In this document: one piece after another, positions 62,001-64,000 of the stretch | Layout: each line of letters opens with the position of its first letter | Position numbering within the stretch: the stretch's first letter is position 1 | NCBI GenBank assembly: GCA_963693285.1 | Contig: OY848917.1 | Span: forward strand, 32,623,245-32,687,244 | Direction: 5' to 3' | From: Xestospongia muta | Lineage: Eukaryota > Porifera > Demospongiae > Haplosclerida > Petrosiidae | Length of the DNA stretch: 64,000 nucleotides | Program-made: the position numbers and the translations under genes | Notes under the pieces: generated by a model | What the model saw: only the letters and a program-made list of their open reading frames with translations | Told to the model about the DNA's origin: nothing | Database searches by the model: none

Positions 62001-62215
62001 GATCAGACTCTATTAGTTGTCATGACAACAGTATGATTATTTTTGATTATTTAATACAAATATACTTTGTGTATGTCTATTATGTTGCTTTTGTATTTTC
62101 TGTAGACAAGAATTGGAGTTCAAGCATCAAAATAAATTTTCTTTTGATTTTAGGAGCTATATGTGTTGCTGTTCTGGCTTATTTTATGTATACTTCACAA
62201 CATTCTACTATGTAG
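13480..62215 (+). CDS. Giant ankyrin-ROC-COR-death-ankyrin-ZU5-death-TM protein gene
   Basis: Predicted 48-exon gene encoding 2526 residues. Exons: 13480-13503, 14275-14376, 15197-15295, 20234-20332, 20932-21030, 21630-21728, 22441-22539, 23300-23398, 24131-24229, 24946-25044, 25756-25854, 26265-26363, 27080-27178, 27890-27988, 28402-28500, 28898-28999, 29264-29356, 30392-30490, 31743-31841, 35354-35452, 35643-35741, 41117-41215, 42836-42934, 43126-43224, 44441-44539, 44731-44829, 46942-47040, 49581-49679, 49871-49969, 50557-50655, 50754-50852, 52435-54504, 54622-54697, 54780-55117, 55228-55303, 55369-55404, 55838-55878, 56064-56156, 56209-56307, 58473-58571, 58660-58758, 60060-60243, 60307-60878, 60938-61078, 61124-61298, 61378-61452, 61515-61817, 62106-62215. 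All have AG/GT borders and compatible phases without a stop. Ankyrin repeats bind partners, ROC-COR is a GTPase-dimerisation module, and death domains recruit signalling partners. The role is inferred. Which ankyrin exons enter one transcript, and whether this is one gene or two, cannot be settled from sequence. Confidence 0.75.
14275..15295 (+). CDS. Ankyrin exons 2-3 (N-terminal repeats)
   Basis: Exon 14275-14376 (34 codons) begins TWSLYNAAHTGDLDVIRSAI, an N-terminal capping-type repeat with the polar first helix usual for caps. Exon 15197-15295 (33 codons) begins FGNTMLHNAACHGQNNVINY and ends SIGADPNIQDK. Both are phase 0 at each end. The intron after exon 3 took the piggyBac insertion at 15529. 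The intron at 14377-15196 holds no other gene. Confidence 0.8.
15474..15509. repeat. (CA)n(TA)n microsatellite
   Basis: A CA tract runs into a TA tract directly upstream of the piggyBac insertion, inside an intron of the giant gene. It is simple sequence only. Confidence 0.9.
15529..18404 (+). mobile_element. Full-length piggyBac transposon, TTAA target
   Basis: TTAA at 15525-15528 and again at 18405-18408 flank an element whose ends begin CCCTTTTTAACGA (left) and CCCTTTTACAACGA (right, read inward). CCC ends plus TTAA duplication define piggyBac. Subterminal palindromic blocks such as GATGCGAATTCGCGTCAT (15588-15605) and GACGCGATATCACGTCAT (15543-15560) may be transposase binding sites. The 2876-bp element carries one transposase gene and sits in an intron of the giant gene, same orientation. 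It interrupts no recognised exon. Confidence 0.92.
15858..18006 (+). pseudogene. piggyBac transposase, nearly intact, two frame breaks
   Basis: The start MDDRQLFTRDVLEL opens an acidic N-terminus spread over small exons (15858-16003, 16050-16106, 16165-16248, 16300-16338, 16388-16454), then a large exon 16507-18006. The catalytic aspartates of piggyBac are present: D in SIDEAMIAFKG (about 17019), D in YCDNFFTS (about 17252), and D in NMGGVDKNDQ (about 17584). A C-terminal cysteine-rich domain (CHYC, YCKDC, HLCH, then YHTKYL) matches the zinc-binding tail that recognises the element ends. Two single-base breaks occur. One is in the fifth small exon, which ends in a stop near 16423. The other is at the A6 run 17511-17516, after which the MGGVD frame takes over. 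Otherwise the frame is open, so inactivation is recent, or one break is a sequencing error. Confidence 0.85.
18917..18980 (+). pseudogene. Decayed family A ankyrin exon
   Basis: It follows the usual TATCTTGTTCAG acceptor and starts AATGGCTACTCCATTGTACA, the opening of family A exons. It then loses similarity within about 60 bases, and the repeat helices and donor are gone. It is a truncated relic of an earlier cassette. Confidence 0.65.
19397..19495 (+). pseudogene. Family A ankyrin exon with mutated splice donor
   Basis: A full 99-nt open repeat (NGQIPLYIACFEGHDKVVQT, then LLDHGVQVDVPDK) with a good acceptor. The donor reads AAG|CTCAGTGAC where every sibling has AAG or CAG|GTCAGTGA. Position 19496 is therefore C instead of G, destroying the donor. 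Because the cassette is 0-0 symmetric, skipping it keeps the frame. It could be a pseudo-exon, an allele, or a base-call error. Confidence 0.75.
20234..28500 (+). CDS. Ankyrin exon array A: twelve 99-nt cassettes (exons 4-15)
   Basis: Twelve exons, each exactly 99 nt and phase 0 at both ends, begin at 20234, 20932, 21630, 22441, 23300, 24131, 24946, 25756, 26265, 27080, 27890 and 28402. Each encodes one 33-residue ankyrin repeat. A typical start is YGQSPLYVACRNGHDKVVQA, continuing LLDHGVQVDVQDQ. Conserved positions are the G-x-x-P-L-Y/H turn, A-C at the first helix and LLxHG at the second. Variation is concentrated in the second residue, the Y/H after PL, and the RNG/SNG/LKG loop, the exposed tip of the repeat. 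Acceptors share TATCTTATTCAG and donors GTCAGTGA. Unit spacing is about 700-860 bp, with one 509-bp and one 512-bp step near duplication borders. Introns between cassettes are also homologous, so whole exon-plus-intron units were copied. Confidence 0.88.
20274..21515 (+). repeat. Near-identical 698-bp tandem duplication
   Basis: From ATGATAAAGTAGTACAAGCA at 20274 to about 20817 the sequence matches 20972-21515 with no difference that I can find by eye. The 5' parts of the two exons (20234 and 20932) differ at many positions. The 20932 exon start and its upstream intron instead match the 23300 exon. The pattern is a mosaic from unequal exchange or gene conversion. Confidence 0.8.
23988..28255 (+). 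repeat. Tandem pair of 2134-bp units, no difference seen
   Basis: Unit 1 is 23988-26121 and unit 2 is 26122-28255. Every segment compared (three exons per unit, their in-frame intron starts, and the unit borders) has the same sequence at an offset of 2134. The junction near 26090-26121 joins a TCTTTGAGTCTTTGAG tract to AAGTCTAGAAAG. It adds exons 12-14 as copies of exons 9-11. Either a very recent duplication or an assembly duplication would give this. Confidence 0.85.
28898..29356 (+). CDS. Ankyrin exons 16-17 between the arrays
   Basis: Exon 28898-28999 (34 codons) begins YGRTPLHFAYWRGKDNIMKL and ends GASNLEAVKV. Exon 29264-29356 (31 codons) begins DSLLLKSTNEGDLEGIRVSL and ends KQANVNIANK. 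Both have consensus borders and are phase 0. They are single-copy and diverged from both cassette families. The second looks like a cap-type repeat, which may mark the boundary between two ankyrin solenoids. Confidence 0.78.
30392..31841 (+). CDS. Ankyrin exons 18-19
   Basis: Exon 30392-30490 begins EGETALIVAARKNYTDIILH and ends KNDCSVDIKDK; it is the founder-like, most diverged member of family B. Exon 31743-31841 begins YDYTALYWAAYNNNVDLIKM, continuing ILDRTVEIDIQNE. This is a third exon type (NNNVDLIK), seen again at 46942 and 50754. All are 99 nt and phase 0. The introns on either side contain no other supported exon. Confidence 0.8.
31012..31960 (+). repeat. Duplicated block around NNNVDLIK exon (partner 46206-47130)
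   Basis: About 950 bp from TTGTTCAACCACTATATAGC through the exon at 31743 to just beyond its donor matches 46206-47130. This is a segmental copy of exon plus flanking introns, about 15.2 kb away. A more diverged relative of the exon lies at 50754. Confidence 0.8.
32275..33315 (+). mobile_element. ULP1-protease/PHD-type element remnant, copy 1
   Basis: A degenerate copy of the element also seen at 37740-39129. It contains AYEPEGSKQFQNRYSKIC-like coding (32640-32695). Near 33250-33315 there is FVQVQEQH, then after a frame shift TTDCNIFAIAFFTD. The Q-x-Q-x-x-x-x-D-C-x-x-F-A-I-A pattern is the Gln/Cys part of the active site of ULP1-like (C48) cysteine peptidases that many animal transposons carry. 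The frame is broken repeatedly. It lies in the giant gene's intron, in the same orientation. Confidence 0.55.
33316..35353. other. Intron of repeats, no gene
   Basis: Segments recur elsewhere in the window. 33340-34060 resembles 36530-37020. 34141-35345 resembles 39596-40545, with parts again at 37075-37700 and 58030-58410. I find no supported exon. The tract GAGAGCTTTTAAGCTCTC near 34034 is a short perfect palindrome. Confidence 0.5.
35354..35741 (+). CDS. Ankyrin exons 20-21 (family B)
   Basis: Two 99-nt phase-0 cassettes, 35354-35452 (begins HGETALHVASKKNHTDIALL) and 35643-35741 (begins YGETALYVASEKNHSDIVLL), both ending SGCSVDIKDN. They are 190 bp apart, with an intron that continues the family B donor GTGAGTTAATATA and acceptor TTTATTAG. 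The exon pair is a close tandem duplicate. Confidence 0.85.
37740..39129 (+). mobile_element. ULP1-protease/PHD-type element remnant, copy 3
   Basis: The most complete copy. At 38783-38945 it reads ATDCSMYGITFTTSLCAGYN, then HLLQCLEALQ, matching the catalytic Cys region and following helix of ULP1-like peptidases found in animal transposons. The next block (38999-39129) reads KQPAESRKVVYCDQCQDWFH, then DDCVNV and a C near the end before a stop. The C-D-x-C-x-x-W-x-H-x-x-C pattern is a PHD finger. Frame shifts and stops separate the blocks. Related sequence occurs at 32275-33315, 36165-36345 and 47415-47495. Confidence 0.6.
39235..39480. repeat. Degenerate GGACCA/TTTTTCA tandem repeat
   Basis: The motif GGACCAA or GGACCATTTTTTTCA, plus its complement TTGGTCC, recurs about eight times over 245 bp at irregular 25-45 bp spacing. 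Examples are AGGACCAACAATTTCAG, AGGACCAATTTTTCATGA, AGGACCATTTTTTTCATGA and GGGACCATTTTTTCAG. There is no open frame. The sequence borders, but does not match, the ULP1/PHD relic. Confidence 0.6.
40541..40639 (+). pseudogene. Damaged family B ankyrin exon
   Basis: The body reads ENALFVAAENNHTDIALLLI, then KSGCSVDFKNN, as in family B. The usual TTATTAGAGTGGAG start is missing about ten bases, which alters the acceptor and phase. The donor is AAT|GCAAGT, a GC rather than GT donor. It is probably not used. Confidence 0.7.
41117..44829 (+). CDS. Ankyrin exon array B: exons 22-26
   Basis: Five 99-nt phase-0 cassettes at 41117, 42836, 43126, 44441 and 44731. They come in two subtypes: S-type (begins SGETALYVAAEKNHTDIALL) and D-type (begins DGKTALYVAAENNHTDIALL), both ending ESGCSVDIKNN or -KND. 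Two S-D pairs (42836/43126 and 44441/44731) are spaced 290 bp, and the pairs repeat every 1605 bp. Acceptors read TTTATTAG and donors GTAAGT or GTGAGT. Differences between copies are few (for example G for D at residue 19 of the 44731 exon), so the copies are recent or homogenised. Each solenoid turn presents nearly the same surface, unlike family A. Confidence 0.88.
42140..45205 (+). repeat. 1605-bp duplication carrying S-D exon pair
   Basis: 42140-43600 and 43745-45205 match at an offset of 1605 bp, including both exons and the intron blocks (GAGCTCAGACATTGTTATGA, CACATGGAGATGTCATTCCT). Small indels distinguish the flanks. The non-coding GAGCTCAGACATTG block recurs alone at 45065-45380, 50205-50340 and 51880-52210. 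Confidence 0.8.
44265..45205 (+). repeat. Source block of a 5140-bp-offset copy (49405-50345)
   Basis: About 940 bp including S- and D-type exons at 44441 and 44731 recurs at 49405-50345 with few differences. The copied exons are 49581 and 49871. The copy ends abruptly near 50340, within the CTTCCTACT tract. Confidence 0.8.
45206..46941. other. Intron, no gene
   Basis: It contains a diverged direct duplication of about 250 bp (about 45555-45780 against 45805-46010; both have a CTAGTTTCAG start and a GGGGGTAGCTC/GGGGCTAG end). From 46206 it is the second copy of the 31012 block. No open frame is supported. Confidence 0.5.
46942..47040 (+). CDS. Ankyrin exon 27 (NNNVDLIK type)
   Basis: A 99-nt phase-0 exon beginning DDYTALYWAAYNNNVDLIKT and ending ILDHTVEIDVKNK, with a GTTAGTATAATTAAAA donor. 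It is a close copy of the 31743 exon and lies inside the duplicated 46206-47130 block. Confidence 0.85.
47574..49085 (+). mobile_element. Decayed hAT element with TTF-finger/transposase pieces
   Basis: The left border CAAGGGCAGATCTAGGGGGT at 47574 resembles the CAGGGGCGGATC-type ends of many invertebrate hAT elements. Coding pieces follow in hAT order but in shifting frames. They are CPYDIGEVYDI (about 47970), FRKKHTFSQELIKINSPWLI then GGFCLFC (48186-48285; TTF-type zinc finger), GTLQYHKNSMADMVSFL (48390-48440), GNFQSLLDFHIELGDKVL (48598-48652), VLGDEVSDISNK (48787-48822), and GQGYDRAGAMSG (48982-49017). The last two are the DExxD and GYDGA...MSG blocks of the DUF4371-type hAT transposase core. 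The C-terminal dimerisation region and right end are not seen, so it is 3'-truncated and non-functional. The annotated coding order matches the plus strand. Confidence 0.7.
49086..49580. other. Intron with truncated ankyrin copy
   Basis: No live exon. A family B exon start at 49355-49387 runs directly into intron sequence. From 49405 onward it is the copy of the 44265 block. Confidence 0.6.
49355..49387 (+). pseudogene. Truncated family B ankyrin exon at a deletion junction
   Basis: After TTTATTAG the exon opens YRETAFYVAAD and then, at GCTGATAATT, switches to intron sequence (TTTATAATTTCTACATATAT) found elsewhere beyond AGATGATAATTAATTTTATT. The shared GATAATT suggests microhomology-mediated deletion or unequal exchange. 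Confidence 0.75.
49581..50852 (+). CDS. Ankyrin exons 28-31
   Basis: Four 99-nt phase-0 exons. 49581 is S-type with ESSCS in place of ESGCS, and 49871 is D-type. 50557 begins NGKTALYVAAEKNYTDIALL. 50754 begins DRDTALHCAAINNNVDLIKT and ends DQIDVKNK (NNNVDLIK type). The 50557 and 50754 exons are only 98 bp apart. Together with the 52435 exon start they complete the N-terminal ankyrin stack. Confidence 0.85.
50853..52434. other. Intron of duplicated blocks
   Basis: 50870-51540 matches 41290-42100 (GTGTCACATGGTCCTAACAT, TTTCAAATATAGTGTGACTG). 51880-52210 is another copy of the GAGCTCAGACATTG block. No exon is found. An open frame at 51049-51315 has no recognisable features and is shared, in decayed form, with the 41550 copy. 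Confidence 0.5.
52435..54504 (+). CDS. Exon 32: last ankyrin repeat plus ROC GTPase and COR domain
   Basis: A single 2070-nt exon encoding residues about 999-1688 of the predicted protein. It starts with an ankyrin repeat (SGNTPLHDACSQGSVDAIKF). The ROC domain follows: P-loop GNTTSGKS (residues 1077-1084), switch II DLAGHREYY (from 1134), and a base-recognition block VIGSRLDEL where the THxD/NKxD motif normally sits. The COR domain comes next, with winged-helix-like blocks FLTTLSDKGLILFL, WIVINRAALLSEI, VPLSALKQEFP and LFFPALISAEPP. A second half reads GLGWCLWCPNPNEFLSTRFL. ROC-COR pairs bind GTP and dimerise through COR in ROCO proteins. No kinase domain is present here, so it is closest in layout to the ankyrin-ROC-COR-death part of DAPK1 and to kinase-less ROCO proteins. 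Start and end are phase 0. Confidence 0.88.
54622..55117 (+). CDS. Exons 33-34: death domain 1
   Basis: Exon 54622-54697 (76 nt, phase 0 to 1) encodes DLASSSLTDDDIECASKSLV then KKTCQ. Exon 54780-55117 (phase 1 to 0) encodes the death domain: VVALLMPIKDKWYTIGTSLE, then LKTSNNTAETNLLMVIGKWL, then WNVLLKEVEGLI and DDIRTFL. The W-x-x-I-G-x-x-L signature, the L-x-x-W of helix 3-4, and the TW-x-x-LL of helix 5 are present. It ends FAGHNPL, nearly repeating FAGRNPL at the end of exon 32. If the donor at 55118 is not used, the frame stops at 55160, so a shorter protein ending after this domain is possible. Confidence 0.82.
55228..55878 (+). CDS. Exons 35-37: duplicated linker segment
   Basis: Exon 55228-55303 encodes DLAYPSLTKDDIEHASKSLV then EKTCQ, an evident duplicate of exon 33, and the introns before each are also homologous. 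Exons 55369-55404 (36 nt) and 55838-55878 (41 nt) encode a short hydrophilic linker (MTTSLINSPSS, DKDYKTPGDKPIGE). The 76+36+41 nt close the phase exactly at 0. The two tiny exons are supported by phase and borders rather than by homology. Confidence 0.65.
55879..56063. repeat. Intron with (TA)n microsatellite
   Basis: A TA tract at about 56018-56045 lies immediately upstream of the exon at 56064. It may affect acceptor recognition but carries no other feature. Confidence 0.8.
56064..58758 (+). CDS. Exons 38-41: second ankyrin stack
   Basis: 56064-56156 (31 codons, begins NQKLLTAAQNGDINGTRLAL) looks like a capping repeat. 56209-56307 (DEMTALHIAASKGHLEIVDM), 58473-58571 (DEMTALYIAAREGHSEIVDM) and 58660-58758 (NQRTALHIASAKGYCEIVQS) are 99-nt repeats. 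All are phase 0. The introns at 56157 (52 nt) and 58572 (88 nt) are short. This stack is more classical in sequence than families A and B and was not amplified to the same extent. The 56209 and 58473 exons are close copies, and their downstream introns also match (56400-57160 against 58900-59500), showing an older 2.3-kb duplication. Confidence 0.82.
56308..58472. other. Intron, no live exon
   Basis: It contains a truncated ankyrin copy at 57975-58040 and, from 58030, a copy of a dispersed repeat also at 34230, 37140 and 39690. An open frame at 56709-56930 has no domain and is shared only in decayed form with the 59000 copy. Confidence 0.5.
57975..58040 (+). pseudogene. Truncated ankyrin exon fused to dispersed repeat
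   Basis: It reads DEMTPLHRASSNGHTEIV without a usable acceptor, then passes at about 58030 into TTTTAATCTTGACAAAACAT, the start of a dispersed repeat. It is a relic of the second ankyrin stack cut by insertion or exchange. Confidence 0.7.
58759..60059. other. Intron, no gene
   Basis: 58900-59500 is the older duplicate of 56400-57160. About 59530-59650 matches 8778-8935, more than 50 kb upstream, so that short repeat is dispersed outside the gene as well. No exon is supported. Confidence 0.5.
60060..61452 (+). CDS. Exons 42-46: last ankyrin repeats and ZU5-type domain
   Basis: 60060-60243 holds a repeat (DGNTSLHYACRNGDVDIIQI) and a C-terminal cap (YGKNPLDECQMKNRHIIEQL). 60307-60878 holds the ZU5-type region: GYGIKLIIPQFSVEIGKQVK, then EYFPSDVELVSCLYEI, FKQSIKLCLQHNVEL and QLAFIRAKG. 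The order (G-I-x-L-x-I-P, P-S-D-x-x-L-V-S, K-x-x-I-K-L-x-L-x-H) fits ZU5 beta-sandwiches as in ankyrins, UNC5 and PIDD. 60938-61078, 61124-61298 and 61378-61452 continue the region between ZU5 and the death domain, possibly a diverged UPA-like fold. The first intron is only 63 nt. The donor of exon 44 could be 61061 (AAG|GTGCTA) or 61079 (AAA|GTAAGG), both phase 0. I prefer 61079 for its stronger consensus. Confidence 0.78.
61515..62215 (+). CDS. Exons 47-48: death domain 2 and C-terminal membrane anchor
   Basis: 61515-61817 encodes a second death domain: LLTVLSDVTHEWRTIGEMLG, then LSKILQLWINLKGPVEVSWK, then IENPPLENRRVADEIRKFLF. W-R-x-I-G, L-Q-L-W and the final R-V-A-x-x-I are in place. The donor after GlnGln (phase 1) joins exactly to 62106-62215, which encodes DKNWSSSIK, then the hydrophobic stretch INFLLILGAICVAVLAYFMY (residues about 2500-2519), then TSQHSTM and the stop TAG at 62213. 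With no signal peptide this would be a tail-anchored protein, with all domains cytosolic. Direct splicing of these exons is the only choice I find that keeps this frame. Confidence 0.75.
61939..61962. repeat. (TG)n microsatellite in last intron
   Basis: About 12 TG units lie between death domain 2 and the anchor exon. TG-rich intronic tracts can influence splicing, but nothing more is shown here. Confidence 0.85.
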
Positions 62216-62266
62216 AAGACATGGAAACATTTAAGATTTAGTTAATGACAATAAGTTCTTGTAATT

Positions 62267-62272
62267 AATAAA
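62267..62272 (+). promoter_or_regulatory. Poly(A) signal of the giant gene
   Basis: AATAAA lies 52 bases after the stop codon at 62213-62215, within TTAATAAATTTTATAT. It is the first canonical signal downstream and is followed by AT-rich sequence without further exons in frame. Confidence 0.65.
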
Positions 62273-63246
62273 TTTTATATATTACTACAACAACATTATT
62301 AACAACTGCAATACCAATATAATGGAAATGCAATCCAGACACTATAACTGGACATACAGATTGAGTGAAATTTTCAAACAAAATTCCGTACCTATACATT
62401 GCCCATAACACATACATCTCATCTAAATTATCAAAGTACATAATGATGACATGTCTCTATATTTAATTTTACTCACAACCAGTACAGCCAATACAACCAG
62501 ACCACCAATACAATCAGTATGTACAGCTTATACAATCAGACAACCAATACAACCAGTACAGCTAATACAACTAACAAAAGCAAGTAACAACTATTACAAC
62601 TAGTACATGTAATGAATATCACTGATACATTCAGTACAACTTAGTGGAATATCTAATATATAAAAGTTTAGAAATTCTAATTCTGATGATGCAGAAGTTC
62701 CTTTAATGTGTTTTGGATCCCCTGCTGTTGTATATAAAACTAGTTCAGTGTCATTGATGTCAGTGGTAATGAGATGAGAACCACTACTGTTTGATGAAAA
62801 TGACTAGTGTCTTTTATGACAACATTTGGTGATTATGTCATTTGTCATGTCTTATATTATGTAATAATAATGTAGTAAGAAACTTGTACTGTCTTAACAA
62901 TTAATTTATTCAATCTTTACAATATTCTATTTACTGTGTTATTGTTGGTTTAAAGTTCCTAATTATAAATTATTATTACAATCATTTTATGTGTACACAT
63001 ATACAGTGACAGATCACTACACAATTAGAAATAATGTACAGGTCAACTCTTACCTTTCATATAACAAGGTAAGTGACTTTACATAACTCATTTGAAAGTA
63101 ATTGAAAAGAGGTACACATTCTCTTTAGCCATGGACATTAATAATGGAAATGAATAGCTTATCCAGGTGTCTGTAGAATCACTTGACTCTATAATCAATT
63201 CTATTGAATAGCAACAAGTACTGGGTAAAAAATGAGGAACCTTAAG
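62273..63246. other. Intergenic, with CAATACAACCAGTACA degenerate repeat
   Basis: About 62480-62640 is a low-complexity, cytosine/adenine-rich tract built of variants of CCAATACAACCAGTACAGC. The rest is AT-rich, with no gene seen. Confidence 0.5.
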
Positions 63247-63567
63247 TTAGTTGATGAGCAGATTGACTTTCAGGTTGTTTATGTTAAGTGTGTCTAGTAC
63301 TGTGTATGGTGTGGATAATTCTGAATAATGAATAATGTTGTTAATATGACTAATGCCATCTCTGTCTTGTTTGGTAATAAGCAGTAGAGCTGCCTTTGTT
63401 TTCTCTTTCATCATCAGCTTAACAAAGGCTTTCAAAAGTTTTAAATCATCAAATTGTTTGTAATGAAAACAGGTATGGGAAGTCATTCTTGAATATTTCT
63501 CCATATAAGGATAAGATTCTCTATCTTTCCTACTTGTCAAAGGTTTAGTCTTCTTTCTAGCCATCAC
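63247..63567 (-). CDS. Unrecognised minus-strand open frame
   Basis: 106 codons, beginning MMARKKTKPLTSRKDRESYP and ending at TAA 63247-63249. It is basic and lysine-rich, with helical stretches (DDLKLLKAFVKLMMKEKTKA) and no domain I recognise. It could be a small gene, or the last exon of the gene suggested by the open frames to its right. The N-terminal KKTK-rich stretch might be a nuclear signal, but this is a guess. Confidence 0.3.
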   Translation of the reverse strand: MMARKKTKPLTSRKDRESYPYMEKYSRMTSHTCFHYKQFDDLKLLKAFVKLMMKEKTKAALLLITKQDRDGISHINNIIHYSELSTPYTVLDTLNINNLKVNLLIN

Positions 63568-63991
63568 ACAGAGTCTTTAGATTCAGTGTTCTAGTACGTT
63601 AACTGTAAGAGAAGTAGTCGCATAACTGTTGTTAGTTTGAGTGTAATTGATTCCAATACTGACAATTCAGCATGTGCTTTGAATAATTCGGCTTTAACAA
63701 ATACCCCCAATGGATTCAGGAAGATGTTAGGTCTCTTGTGTACATATTCTAAATAAGTCTTCCCTAATTTCTAGCATCTCTGTTGGTTACAGGTTGATGG
63801 GCAGCAATTGATGTATTCTCTTCCAGCCTTGACACATGTACATCTAACACAACAGTCATAGCATATGCAGGGACAGCATATACTAGCATAGGGTCTTCTG
63901 AATTGTTAAGTTGATTTTTGAGTAAAGAGTTAGAAGAGACACAAGTGTAAAAGTGAAAATAAGTATCAGAGAGAGGTTTGAGAGTAGACAT
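63568..63991 (-). CDS. Unrecognised minus-strand coding remnant, reaches window edge
   Basis: An open frame from 63991 to 63764 begins MSTLKPLSDTYFHFYTCVSS and contains DPMLVYAVPAYAMTVVLDVH. A second open frame just downstream (about 63760 to 63600, minus strand) reads GKTYLEYVHKRPNIFLNPLG and ends QLTY before a stop. The two are in different frames with no obvious intron between them, so this may be a frameshifted copy or two exons. I do not recognise the family. Confidence 0.3.
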
Positions 63992-64000
63992 GGAGTTACT

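Noticed and set aside
13480..62215. Bacterial origin of the ankyrin repeats (symbiont sequence)
   Set aside because: Spliceosomal introns in every repeat and eukaryotic domains in the same frame argue against it.

Overview
This is AT-rich, intron-rich eukaryotic DNA. The short GT-AG introns, the ankyrin, ROC-COR, ZU5 and death-domain content, and the piggyBac, pogo, hAT and ULP1/PHD elements fit an early-branching marine invertebrate. A demosponge of the Amphimedon type is my best guess, inferred from gene content alone.

The window is dominated by one plus-strand gene that I assemble from 13480 to 62215 as 48 exons. Every splice phase closes, giving a predicted protein of 2526 residues. The predicted order is a short start exon, about 31 ankyrin repeats (almost all one repeat per 99-nt exon with phase 0 on both sides), a 2070-nt exon holding the last of these repeats plus a ROC GTPase and COR domain, a death domain, a duplicated linker, five more ankyrin repeats and a partial sixth, a ZU5-type domain, a second death domain, and a C-terminal transmembrane anchor with no signal peptide. 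This suggests a membrane-anchored intracellular scaffold or receptor that couples repeat-based recognition to GTPase-controlled death-domain signalling. The function is inferred, not shown.

The ankyrin exons fall into two tandemly amplified families: A at 20234-28500, and B at 35354-50852 with a few other exons between. Both show recent duplications: an adjacent pair of 2134-bp units with no difference in the stretches I compared, a 698-bp pair, and 1605-bp and 5140-bp offset copies. Several dead exon copies lie among the live ones: a lost donor at 19496, a damaged copy at 40541, and truncations at 49355 and 57975. Because the live cassettes are symmetric, repeats can be gained, lost or skipped without breaking the frame.

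The introns are crowded with mobile DNA. A full-length piggyBac with TTAA target duplication (15529-18404) carries a nearly intact transposase with two one-base frame breaks. There are several copies of a ULP1-protease/PHD-finger element (32275-39129), a decayed hAT element (47574-49085), and many short dispersed repeats.

Upstream (1-13479) there is no intact gene. It holds an intron-containing, frameshifted transposase-like pseudogene with a SDDTSGN motif (1040-3560), a tyrosine-recombinase-like remnant (4640-5520), two SAM-like fragments, a 608-bp pogo-like element with TA target site (11949-12556), and local repeats. Downstream of the poly(A) signal at 62267 there are two unrecognised minus-strand open frames at the right edge.
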